Part shown: piece by piece, positions 1-5,058 of the stretch
How positions within the stretch are numbered: the first letter of the stretch is position 1
How the letters are laid out: each line of letters begins with the position of its first letter
NCBI GenBank assembly: GCA_937942115.1
Contig: CALDFY010000319.1
Location: 1 to 5,716, forward strand
Source of the DNA: an uncultured Anaerolineae bacterium
GTDB taxonomy: Bacteria > Chloroflexota > Anaerolineae > B4-G1 > DUEL01
DNA: 5,716 nt
Direction: 5' to 3'
Notes under the pieces: model-generated
The model's input: the letters and a program-made list of their open reading frames with translations, nothing else
Told to the model about the DNA's origin: nothing
The model's database searches: none
Program-made: the position numbers and the translations under genes

Positions 1-45
1 TCCCCAGAGCGGAGCGATGGGGAGAGGGGGGCAAGGGGGGTGAGG
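1..45 (-). repeat. Left-edge copy of the CCTCACCCC hairpin repeat family, cut by the window edge
   Basis: Read on the minus strand, this begins CCTCACCCC, continues as a C-rich tract and then CTCTCCCC, and enters a hairpin whose arms are TCCCCA (1-6) and TGGGGA (18-23). This is the same architecture as the 51-nt units at 5512-5672 (CCTCACCCC head, pyrimidine tract, CTCTCCC hairpin), in opposite orientation and with a different loop. The rest of the hairpin probably lies beyond position 1. The + strand from 19 to 47 has four G runs of 4-6 bases separated by AGA, CAA and TGA, a strong G-quadruplex pattern. Confidence 0.7.
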
Positions 46-100
46 GGCAAAGAAGCCCGCCCGCCCAGAACGAGAGGGGCGCGAAAAAACCTACACTTGT

Positions 101-130
101 GAGGGGGAGGGAGTAGGGGGAGGGGTGAGG
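101..130 (-). repeat. Hairpin-less remnant of the CCTCACCCC repeat family
   Basis: On the minus strand this starts with CCTCACCCCTCCCCC, which matches exactly the first 15 bases of units 2 and 3 of the array at 5564-5665. A similar pyrimidine tract follows, but no hairpin. The G-rich + strand has runs at 103-107, 109-111, 116-120 and 122-125 with loops A, AGTA and A, another G-quadruplex pattern. Between this remnant and the left-edge copy (46-100) I see no gene or clear signal. Confidence 0.6.
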
Positions 131-133
131 CAG

Positions 134-168
134 AAAATTGCGGCGGCGGCCCGCAGGGCCGCCGCCGC
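134..168 (-). terminator. Rho-independent terminator of the molybdenum hydroxylase gene
   Basis: A perfect 13-bp GC stem (140-152 with 156-168) has a 3-nt loop and begins 10 bases past the TAG stop of the hydroxylase gene. In the leftward transcript it is followed by AATTTT (139-134), a short but acceptable U tract. The position directly after the stop and the stem strength support termination. The U tract is modest, so efficiency is uncertain. Confidence 0.8.
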
Positions 169-177
169 TATGGTCCG

Positions 178-2901
178 CTATGTCAACCGCAGCGGCAACC
201 GCCGGATGCGCCTCCCCACCGCATGATACACCCCATTGGCCACCGCCGGGGCCACCGGAATCGTCGGCAGTTCGCCGATCCCCTTGGCCCCGTAGGGCCC
301 CTCCGATGTCGGATGCTCCACAATGAACGAGACGATCTCCGGCACGTCCGCCAGTGTGGGCAGGCGGCAGTCGGCCAGTTTGCGCGTCCGGGGAACCCCG
401 CCCTCCAGGACGAACTCCTCCTTCAGCGCCATCCCCAGCCCCATCACGACCCCGCCCTCAATCTGGCCTTCCAGTGCCAGCGGATTGACCGCCCGCCCCA
501 TATCGTGGGCGACGATCATCTTCCGCACCCGAATGGCGCCCTTCTCCTCGTCTACCTCCACCAGCGCAGCATGGGCGGCGAAACTGTAGGCCACGTAGGT
601 ATCCCCCTCCTGGTCCACGGGCCGGGTCGGTGGCATGTCGTACCGATGCCGGATGACGGTGGGGCGTCCTTCCGCCCGCATCCATCGGACGGCCTCCGCC
701 AGCGGGATTTCCCCGCGCGGCGTGAAAATGGCCCCGTCCCGGAAATCCAGGGAATCCGGCGGGACGTCCATCCGTTCGCTGACCACGGCGGCCATCTGCT
801 CCCGCAGCCGGACCGCCGCCAGCCGCACCGCGTTGCCGGAGACGAAGGTCTGGCGGGAGGCGGTGGTGGGGCCGCCCTCGGGAGTCCGGTCCGTATCCGG
901 CGGGACGACCCGGACCCGCTCGCCGGGCACCCCCAGTTCTTCGGTGACGACGGCCGTCAGGACGGTCGGTAGCCCCTGCCCCATCTCCGCCGAACCGACG
1001 CGCACTTCGGCTTCGCCCTCTTCGGTCAGTTCCACTTCGGCGACCGCGAAGTCGGCGGCGCCGCCGCCCAGGCCGGTGTTCTTGTAGGCCAGCGCGATCC
1101 CCCAGCCGACGGCGCGCTCCCCCTCCCGCCAGCCCCAGCGGATCGGTTCCTCCGGCTCCAACCCCTGCTCCCGCCGAATCTCCGCCTCCACCCGGTCCAG
1201 GCACTCCTCCAACCCCACACTCTCCCGCAGCCGCTGTCCGGTGCAGGTGACGGCGCCCACCCGCAGGAGGTTCCGCCGCCGAATGGCTATCGGGTCCATC
1301 CCCAGTTCGTGGGCCAGTTCGTCCAGCGTGCTCTCTACGGCGAAGGCGACCTGGGGGACGCCGAAACCGCGAAACGCCCCGGCGGGCGGGTTGTTGGTGT
1401 AATAGAGATACCCGTCTATGCGGACGTTGGGGACCTCATACGGCCCTCCGGCGTGGCTGACGGCGCGGGCCAGGACTTTCGTCCCCAAACTGGCGTAGGC
1501 GCCCGTATCGGCCCGGATTTCGTTCTCCAGGGCGACCAGGTGACCGTCCCGCTGGGCGCCCAGCCGGACCCGGATGACCATCGCGTGCCGTTTGGGGTGC
1601 GCCAGCAGCGATTCGGCGCGGCTATAGCGGACTTTGACCGGCCGGCCGGTGGCCCGGGCCAGCAGCGCAGCGTGAATCTGGGCGGCGATGTCCTCCTTCC
1701 CGCCGAACCCGCCGCCCATCATCGTGGCGATCACTCGGACGTCCTCCCCCAGCGCGGCGGCAATCTGGGCCCGGTCGGCGTGGGGAATCTGGGAGCCCAC
1801 GTACACCTCCATCCGCCCGTCCTCCCCGCGCCGGGCGACGGCGCACTCCGGCTCCAGAAAGGCGTGGTCTATCATCGGGGTCTGGTACGTCCGCTCTATC
1901 ACCACGTCCGCCTCGGCGAAACCGCGCTCCACGTCTCCCCGCCGGACGTGGAGTTCCGCCAGCAGGTTGCCGGTGGGGTGGTCTTCGTGGACGCGCGGGG
2001 CGTCCGGCCGGCGGGCCTGGAAGACGTCCGCCACCACCGGCAGCGGCTCGTACTCCACCCGGATGTGCTCCAGTGCCTGCCGGGCGACCTCCGGGCTTTC
2101 CGCCGCCACCAGCGCAACGGCGTCCCCCACGTAGCGGACCTTGTCGGTGCAGAGGACGGGCCAGTCCCGGTGGACCAATCCGTGCCGGTTCTCGCCGGGG
2201 ACGTCCTCTCCGGTGAGGACGGCCCATACGCCGGGGAGGGCGCGGGCTTCGGAGACGTCTATCCGTTGGATGCGGGCGTGGGGGATGCCGGCCCGCAGGA
2301 CGGCGCCATGGAGCATGCCGGGAAAGGTCAGGTCGTCGGCGTAGCGGGCGGCGCCGGTGACTTTGGCGACGGCGTCCGGGCGGAGGAGGGGACGGCCCAC
2401 CGCGCGCCCGGGCGGGCGGGTAGCGGGGATGAAGGGGCCGGTATCCCGCCCGGCCGCCGCGCGGACGGCTGCCACGATGCTCCGGTAGCCGGTACAGCGG
2501 CAGAGGTTGTGGCGCAGCGCGTCCCGAATCTCCTCGTCGGTCGGGTGGGGATTGCGCAGGAGAAGGCCCAGCGCGGTCAAAATCATCCCCGGGGTGCAGA
2601 AACCGCACTGGAGCGCGCCGTAGCGGATAAAGGCCTCCTGCAGAGGATGAAGAGCGTCGCCCTGGGCGACGCCCTCAATGGTGAGCACCTGCGCGCCCTG
2701 GGCCCGAAGGGCCGGGAAGCGGCATGAGCGGACGGGTTTGCCGTCCACCAGAACGGTGCACGCGCCGCAGGTGCCCTCGCCGCAGCCGATTTTGGTCCCG
2801 GTCAGATTCAGGTCGGTGCGGAGGACGTCGGCCAGCGTCCGGCCTTCGGGCACCTCCAGGCTCACCGCCTGGCCGTTGACGGTCATCTGGAGAAGGGGCA
2901 T
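178..2901 (-). CDS. Molybdenum hydroxylase, fused [2Fe-2S] and molybdopterin domains (aldehyde oxidoreductase / xanthine dehydrogenase family)
   Basis: The 907-residue protein is a xanthine oxidase family enzyme that would hydroxylate an aldehyde or N-heterocycle at a molybdopterin centre, using water as oxygen donor. Residues 1-75 form a plant-type [2Fe-2S] domain with Cys40, 45, 48 and 60. Residues 80-150 form the second [2Fe-2S] domain with CGFC (99, 102) and CRC (134, 136). The Mo domain follows from about residue 165, with MGGGFGGKE (395-403), FRGFG (510-514), MGQG (640-643) and a C-terminal GAKGIGE whose Glu877 fits the catalytic base. No FAD domain lies between the iron-sulfur and Mo parts, and no FAD subunit gene is nearby. 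The architecture and length match Desulfovibrio gigas aldehyde oxidoreductase (also 907 residues). Selenium-dependent xanthine dehydrogenases share this layout, so the substrate is open. The start is set by AGGAGGT five bases upstream. It appears monocistronic, with its own promoter and terminator. Confidence 0.96.
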   Translation of the reverse strand: MPLLQMTVNGQAVSLEVPEGRTLADVLRTDLNLTGTKIGCGEGTCGACTVLVDGKPVRSCRFPALRAQGAQVLTIEGVAQGDALHPLQEAFIRYGALQCGFCTPGMILTALGLLLRNPHPTDEEIRDALRHNLCRCTGYRSIVAAVRAAAGRDTGPFIPATRPPGRAVGRPLLRPDAVAKVTGAARYADDLTFPGMLHGAVLRAGIPHARIQRIDVSEARALPGVWAVLTGEDVPGENRHGLVHRDWPVLCTDKVRYVGDAVALVAAESPEVARQALEHIRVEYEPLPVVADVFQARRPDAPRVHEDHPTGNLLAELHVRRGDVERGFAEADVVIERTYQTPMIDHAFLEPECAVARRGEDGRMEVYVGSQIPHADRAQIAAALGEDVRVIATMMGGGFGGKEDIAAQIHAALLARATGRPVKVRYSRAESLLAHPKRHAMVIRVRLGAQRDGHLVALENEIRADTGAYASLGTKVLARAVSHAGGPYEVPNVRIDGYLYYTNNPPAGAFRGFGVPQVAFAVESTLDELAHELGMDPIAIRRRNLLRVGAVTCTGQRLRESVGLEECLDRVEAEIRREQGLEPEEPIRWGWREGERAVGWGIALAYKNTGLGGGAADFAVAEVELTEEGEAEVRVGSAEMGQGLPTVLTAVVTEELGVPGERVRVVPPDTDRTPEGGPTTASRQTFVSGNAVRLAAVRLREQMAAVVSERMDVPPDSLDFRDGAIFTPRGEIPLAEAVRWMRAEGRPTVIRHRYDMPPTRPVDQEGDTYVAYSFAAHAALVEVDEEKGAIRVRKMIVAHDMGRAVNPLALEGQIEGGVVMGLGMALKEEFVLEGGVPRTRKLADCRLPTLADVPEIVSFIVEHPTSEGPYGAKGIGELPTIPVAPAVANGVYHAVGRRIRRLPLRLT

Positions 2902-2906
2902 AGGAG

Positions 2907-2913
2907 ACCTCCT
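2907..2913 (-). promoter_or_regulatory. Shine-Dalgarno site of the molybdenum hydroxylase gene
   Basis: AGGAGGT on the minus strand lies five bases before the ATG at 2901. It is a full anti-16S match and fixes the start of the [2Fe-2S] domain. Confidence 0.9.
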
Positions 2914-2948
2914 GGGTAGACGACGGACGATAGACCCCAGACGACAGT
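2914..2948. repeat. Five tandem degenerate heptamers in the hydroxylase 5' leader
   Basis: On the + strand, five successive 7-base units (GGGTAGA, CGACGGA, CGATAGA, CCCCAGA, CGACAGT) share a purine-rich A/G-G-A ending. On the minus strand they read as TCTAYCS-like heptamers. They fill almost the whole predicted leader between the transcription start (near 2958) and the Shine-Dalgarno site. The block resembles, in opposite orientation, the heptamers at 2999-3026. The function is unknown: either a short tandem repeat or a regulator binding array. Confidence 0.5.
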
Positions 2949-2964
2949 GATGGGGGTAGTAGCG

Positions 2965-2993
2965 ATTATATGCGGCTGTTCCGGTTGTGTCAA
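2965..2993 (-). promoter_or_regulatory. Consensus sigma-70 promoter for the molybdenum hydroxylase gene
   Basis: On the minus strand, TTGACA (2993-2988) and TATAAT (2970-2965) are separated by exactly 17 bases. Both hexamers match consensus perfectly. Transcription should start near 2958, giving a leader of about 57 bases. This predicts strong, largely activator-independent transcription unless a repressor acts. Confidence 0.88.
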
Positions 2994-2998
2994 CACGG

Positions 2999-3026
2999 TT
3001 GTCAGTGGTCTATGGTCTGTGGTCCA
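2999..3026. repeat. Tandem TGGTCYR heptamers upstream of the tRNA promoter
   Basis: TGGTCTA, TGGTCTG and TGGTCCA stand in tandem (3006-3026), preceded by a weaker unit TTGTCAG (2999-3005). The block ends one base before the -35 box of the tRNA promoter and starts just beyond the -35 box of the opposing promoter, so it occupies the space between the two. It could be an operator or UP-like region, or a neutral heptanucleotide repeat. Confidence 0.55.
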
Positions 3027-3027
3027 T

Positions 3028-3056
3028 TTGACAATCCCCTGCTCCCGTGTTATACT
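3028..3056 (+). promoter_or_regulatory. Consensus sigma-70 promoter for tRNA-Lys
   Basis: TTGACA (3028-3033), a 17-base spacer and TATACT (3051-3056). Initiation near 3062-3064 leaves only about 6-8 leader bases before the mature tRNA 5' end at 3070, typical of a stable RNA promoter. The DUF456 gene downstream has no recognisable promoter of its own and may rely on read-through from here. Confidence 0.88.
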
Positions 3057-3069
3057 CTCCGGTAGACGG

Positions 3070-3146
3070 GGGCCGTTAGCTCAGTCAGGTAGAGCAGGGG
3101 CCTTTTAAGCCCTTGGCCGCAGGTTCAAATCCTGCACGGCTCACCA
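3070..3146 (+). tRNA. tRNA-Lys (anticodon UUU), CCA encoded
   Basis: A complete cloverleaf can be drawn: acceptor GGGCCGT (3070-3076) with ACGGCTC (3136-3142), including one G-U pair; D stem GCTC/GAGC (3079-3082, 3092-3095); anticodon stem GGGGC/GCCCT (3097-3101, 3109-3113); loop CTTTTAA with anticodon TTT at 3104-3106; and T stem GCAGG/CCTGC around loop TTCAAAT (3124-3130). The discriminator is A3143 and CCA is encoded at 3144-3146. The UUU anticodon reads both lysine codons. It sits under a consensus promoter and is followed four bases later by a perfect palindrome. Confidence 0.97.
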
Positions 3147-3149
3147 GAG

Positions 3150-3183
3150 ACGTGCCAGGCACTTCCGGAAGTGCCTGGCACGT
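3150..3183. repeat. Perfect 34-nt palindrome immediately after tRNA-Lys
   Basis: The 17-base half ACGTGCCAGGCACTTCC is followed directly by its exact reverse complement, with no spacer (axis between 3166 and 3167). Each half also contains the 11-base self-complementary core GTGCC-A/T-GGCAC, so the element is a palindrome of palindromes. No T run follows, so it is not a standard intrinsic terminator. It resembles dispersed REP- or MITE-like palindromes. Copy number cannot be judged here. It lies between the tRNA 3' end and the DUF456 Shine-Dalgarno site. Confidence 0.85.
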
Positions 3184-3191
3184 TCCGCGAT

Positions 3192-3197
3192 AAGGAG
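3192..3197 (+). promoter_or_regulatory. Shine-Dalgarno site of the DUF456 gene
   Basis: AAGGAG lies four bases before the ATG at 3202. The spacing is slightly short, but this is the only good site and it supports that start. Confidence 0.75.
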
Positions 3198-3201
3198 CAA
3201 G

Positions 3202-3717
3202 ATGTCCCTTCCCCAATGGGCCTTCTGGCTGACGGTAGGCGTTATGGTGATCGGGCTGATCGGGACGCTGATCCCCGTTCTGCCCGGTGTGGAACTGATC
3301 TGGCTGGCCGCGCTGGTCTACGCGATGGCCGAGCGGTTCGCCACGATTGACCCGCTGACGTTCGCTGTACTGACTGCACTGGCCGCCATCGGGGTTACCG
3401 CCAACATCTGGGCCAGCCACCTGGGCAGCCGTCTGGGCGGGGCATCCTGGCAGGCGCTGCTGGCCGGATTGGGCCTCGGCGCGGTCGGCTTCGTCATCGG
3501 CCTGTTCGTGGGGGGCATCGGGGCCGTACCGGGAGGGCTGATCGGGGCTCTGGTCGGGGTTTTGCTGGTGGAGTACCACCGGCGGAGGGACTGGAGAGAG
3601 GCCGCCCGCGCGGGCACCGGATGGCTGGCGGGCTGCCTCCTTTCCAGTCTCATTCAGACCGTTCTGGGTGGGATGATGATTTTGCTGTTTCTCTGGCAGG
3701 GGGTGTGGAGACCGTAA
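3202..3717 (+). CDS. DUF456 family integral membrane protein
   Basis: This 171-residue, strongly hydrophobic protein fits the DUF456 family, whose function is unknown. Membrane segments are likely at about 6-27, 30-46 and 52-72, a long glycine-rich pair at 85-125, and 140-167. A short basic cytoplasmic stretch (EYHRRRDWREAAR, 124-136) precedes the last segment. The early LIGTLIPVLPGVELIW (19-34) and the glycine-rich GxxGAVPGG region (about 104-112) are the family-like parts, and length is normal. There is no signal peptide beyond the first membrane span. The start is supported by AAGGAG at 3192. The gene probably depends on read-through from the tRNA-Lys promoter. Its last 68 bases overlap the converging DUF2344 gene, yet the hydrophobic C-terminus looks authentic, so this reading is the conserved one in the overlap. 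Confidence 0.9.
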   Translation: MSLPQWAFWLTVGVMVIGLIGTLIPVLPGVELIWLAALVYAMAERFATIDPLTFAVLTALAAIGVTANIWASHLGSRLGGASWQALLAGLGLGAVGFVIGLFVGGIGAVPGGLIGALVGVLLVEYHRRRDWREAARAGTGWLAGCLLSSLIQTVLGGMMILLFLWQGVWRP

Positions 3718-4345
3718 GTTGGATGCTCCGCCGGGTGACCCGGAAGAAGCCGTCGGCCAGGCCCAGCGCATCCAGCACCTCCTCCGGACGGCCCGTGGCC
3801 CCCTCGCGAGCCGAGAGGCGCATCGTCAGCACGATCTCACCTGCGCGGGATTCCTCCAGAGAGAGGTCCAGAATCAGCGGGCGCAGGTCGTAGGGACGGC
3901 CCCGACGTTCCCGGGGAAGCGTTTCCGCCGCCAGCAAATCCTCTATCCGCCGCCGGATTTCGTCCACCCCCAACGCGGTCTCCACTCTGACCTCGTACTC
4001 GGCAGCCACCACCTGCGAGGAGAGGGACGGGGCACCCAGGGGGACTTCTTCTATGCTCCGTATCGCCAGTCCTTCGGGGAGGGTGGCGGTCAGGGCCCGG
4101 ACGATGGTCTCCGGCTCCACCGGTCCCTCCAGCCAGAGGTCCAGCCATTCCGCCTCTGATGCGAAGCCCAGGGGCAGCGGCGCAGCGACCTGAAGGCGGG
4201 GGCGGGGGGTGAAGCCCTTCGTGTAGGCCAGGGGCAGGCCGGCTCGCCGGATGGCCCGCTCCCACGCCCGCACCTGCTCCAGGTGGGAGATGTAGCGGAT
4301 GGGGCCCTCTACGGCGTAGGTGATTCGCCAGCGGGTTTCGGACAT
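3650..4345 (-). CDS. DUF2344 / TIGR03936 radical-SAM-linked protein
   Basis: The 231-residue protein matches the family annotated as radical SAM-linked, of unknown biochemical role. The signature is the N-terminal stretch RYISHLEQVRAWERAIRRAG (17-36) followed by YTKGFTPRPRLQVAAPLPLG (41-60) and SEAEWLDL (63-70). Family members are usually fused to, or encoded beside, a B12-binding radical-SAM protein, which is absent here. It follows recR by 44 bases, all repeat sequence, and no Shine-Dalgarno site is visible before the ATG at 4345, so translation may be weak or coupled. The N-terminus nevertheless starts correctly for the family. The C-terminal 20 or so residues (STPPARETAKSSSHPERSE) are low-complexity and overlap the DUF456 coding end on the other strand, suggesting an extended tail after loss of an earlier stop. 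Confidence 0.9.
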   Translation of the reverse strand: MSETRWRITYAVEGPIRYISHLEQVRAWERAIRRAGLPLAYTKGFTPRPRLQVAAPLPLGFASEAEWLDLWLEGPVEPETIVRALTATLPEGLAIRSIEEVPLGAPSLSSQVVAAEYEVRVETALGVDEIRRRIEDLLAAETLPRERRGRPYDLRPLILDLSLEESRAGEIVLTMRLSAREGATGRPEEVLDALGLADGFFRVTRRSIQLTVSTPPARETAKSSSHPERSE

Positions 4346-4354
4346 GGTGCATGT

Positions 4355-4393
4355 GCTTGCCCTGTGGGGCGGGGGGGCAAGCCCTGCCCCTAC
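4355..4393 (-). repeat. Hairpin repeat filling the recR-DUF2344 gap
   Basis: Two alternative hairpins share bases: GCTTGCCC (4355-4362) with GGGCAAGC (4375-4382), and GGGGCA (4374-4379) with TGCCCC (4385-4390). The minus strand at 4393-4374 reads GTAGGGGCAGGGCTTGCCCC, a type of short GC-rich palindromic repeat I associate with intergenic DNA of many bacteria. The recR stop codon TAG (4392-4390) lies inside it. It occupies nearly the whole gap and leaves no room for a normal ribosome binding site for the next gene. Confidence 0.65.
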
Positions 4394-4989
4394 AATTCCC
4401 GTCGCCCCTCCAGGGCATTGGTCAGCGTGACCTGGTCGGCATATTCCAGGTCGCCGCCGACGGGAAGCCCCCGCCCCAGGCGGGTCACCCGGACCCCCAG
4501 GGGACGGAGTTTGGCCACCAGGTAGGCGGCGGTGTAATCTCCCTCGCTGGTGGGGTTCGTCGCCAGGATGACCTCCCGCACGTCCCCACCCTCCACCCGC
4601 TGCAGCAATTCGGCAATGCGCAGGTTTTCGGCGAACACTCCCTCCATTGGGGCCAGCGCCCCGTGGAGGACGTGATACAACCCCCGGTAGTGCTCCGTCC
4701 GTTCAATCGCCACCACGTCCAGCGGCTCCTCCACCACGCAGATGGTCGCCCGGTCGCGTGTCGGGTCGCTGCAGATGGGGCAGGGGTCCTGCTCGGTGAT
4801 GTTGTAGCAGACGGAGCAGAGGCGCGTCTGGGCCCGGAGGTCCTGGAGGGCCTGGGCCAGCCGCAACGCCAGGTCCGACTCCCCCCGCAGCAGGAAGAAG
4901 GTCAGGCGCGAGGCCGTCTTGGGGCCGATGCCGGGGAGTTCGGAGAAGGTCTCTATCAGCCGCAGGACGGAAGGCGGAAGAGCGGACAT
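4390..4989 (-). CDS. recR: Recombination mediator RecR
   Basis: The 199-residue protein has the usual RecR length and full domain order. It acts in the cytoplasm with RecO (and RecF) to load RecA on SSB-coated single-stranded DNA at gaps. A helix-hairpin-helix (LPGIGPKTASRL, 18-29) is followed by a four-cysteine zinc finger (Cys58, 61, 70, 73). A Toprim domain starts at VVEEP (85-89) and includes ATNPTSEGDYTAAYL (143-157). The C-terminal GRGLPVGGDLEYAD (172-185) is the conserved family ending. The ATG at 4989 is chosen because GAGGAGGT precedes it by eight bases and the protein then begins at the conserved N-terminus; an upstream extension to 5031 only translates a repeat. It lies 69 bases after ybaB, a conserved pairing. 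Confidence 0.97.
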   Translation of the reverse strand: MSALPPSVLRLIETFSELPGIGPKTASRLTFFLLRGESDLALRLAQALQDLRAQTRLCSVCYNITEQDPCPICSDPTRDRATICVVEEPLDVVAIERTEHYRGLYHVLHGALAPMEGVFAENLRIAELLQRVEGGDVREVILATNPTSEGDYTAAYLVAKLRPLGVRVTRLGRGLPVGGDLEYADQVTLTNALEGRREL

Positions 4990-4997
4990 TGGACTGC

Positions 4998-5005
4998 ACC
5001 TCCTC
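4998..5005 (-). promoter_or_regulatory. Shine-Dalgarno site of recR, overlapping a repeat arm
   Basis: GAGGAGGT on the minus strand is eight bases upstream of the ATG at 4989. Its first four bases (5005-5002) are also the end of the GGTGAGG arm of the intercistronic inverted repeat, so folding of the repeat could mask part of the site. Confidence 0.88.
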
Positions 5006-5058
5006 ACCCCACCCCCGGCCCTTCGGGCCACCGGAGGGGGGCAGGGGGAGAGGTGAGG
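5002..5058. repeat. Inverted repeat filling the ybaB-recR gap
   Basis: Outer arms CCTCACC (5002-5008) and GGTGAGG (5052-5058) are exactly complementary and enclose a hairpin GGCCC-TTC-GGGCC (5017-5029) within C- and G-rich arms that pair imperfectly. The CCTCACCCC start and GGGAGAGG near the end tie it to the 51-nt array at 5512-5672. It begins at the base directly after the ybaB stop codon. Confidence 0.75.

Noticed and set aside
1309..2727. Plus-strand open frame of 472 residues
   Set aside because: It is antisense to the molybdenum hydroxylase gene. The sequence is a GC-rich shadow without recognisable domains, while the other strand has every expected motif.
3150..3183. Intrinsic terminator after tRNA-Lys
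   Set aside because: The hairpin is strong, but no T tract follows it (the next bases are TCCGCGATAAGG).
3085..3771. Minus-strand open frame of 228 residues
   Set aside because: It runs antisense through DUF456 and the tRNA. Its AGFEPAAKG-like C-terminus is the familiar false translation of tRNA sequence.
4390..5031. RecR starting at the upstream codon at 5031
   Set aside because: The 14 extra residues translate the intercistronic repeat, and the strong Shine-Dalgarno at 4998-5005 fits the ATG at 4989.
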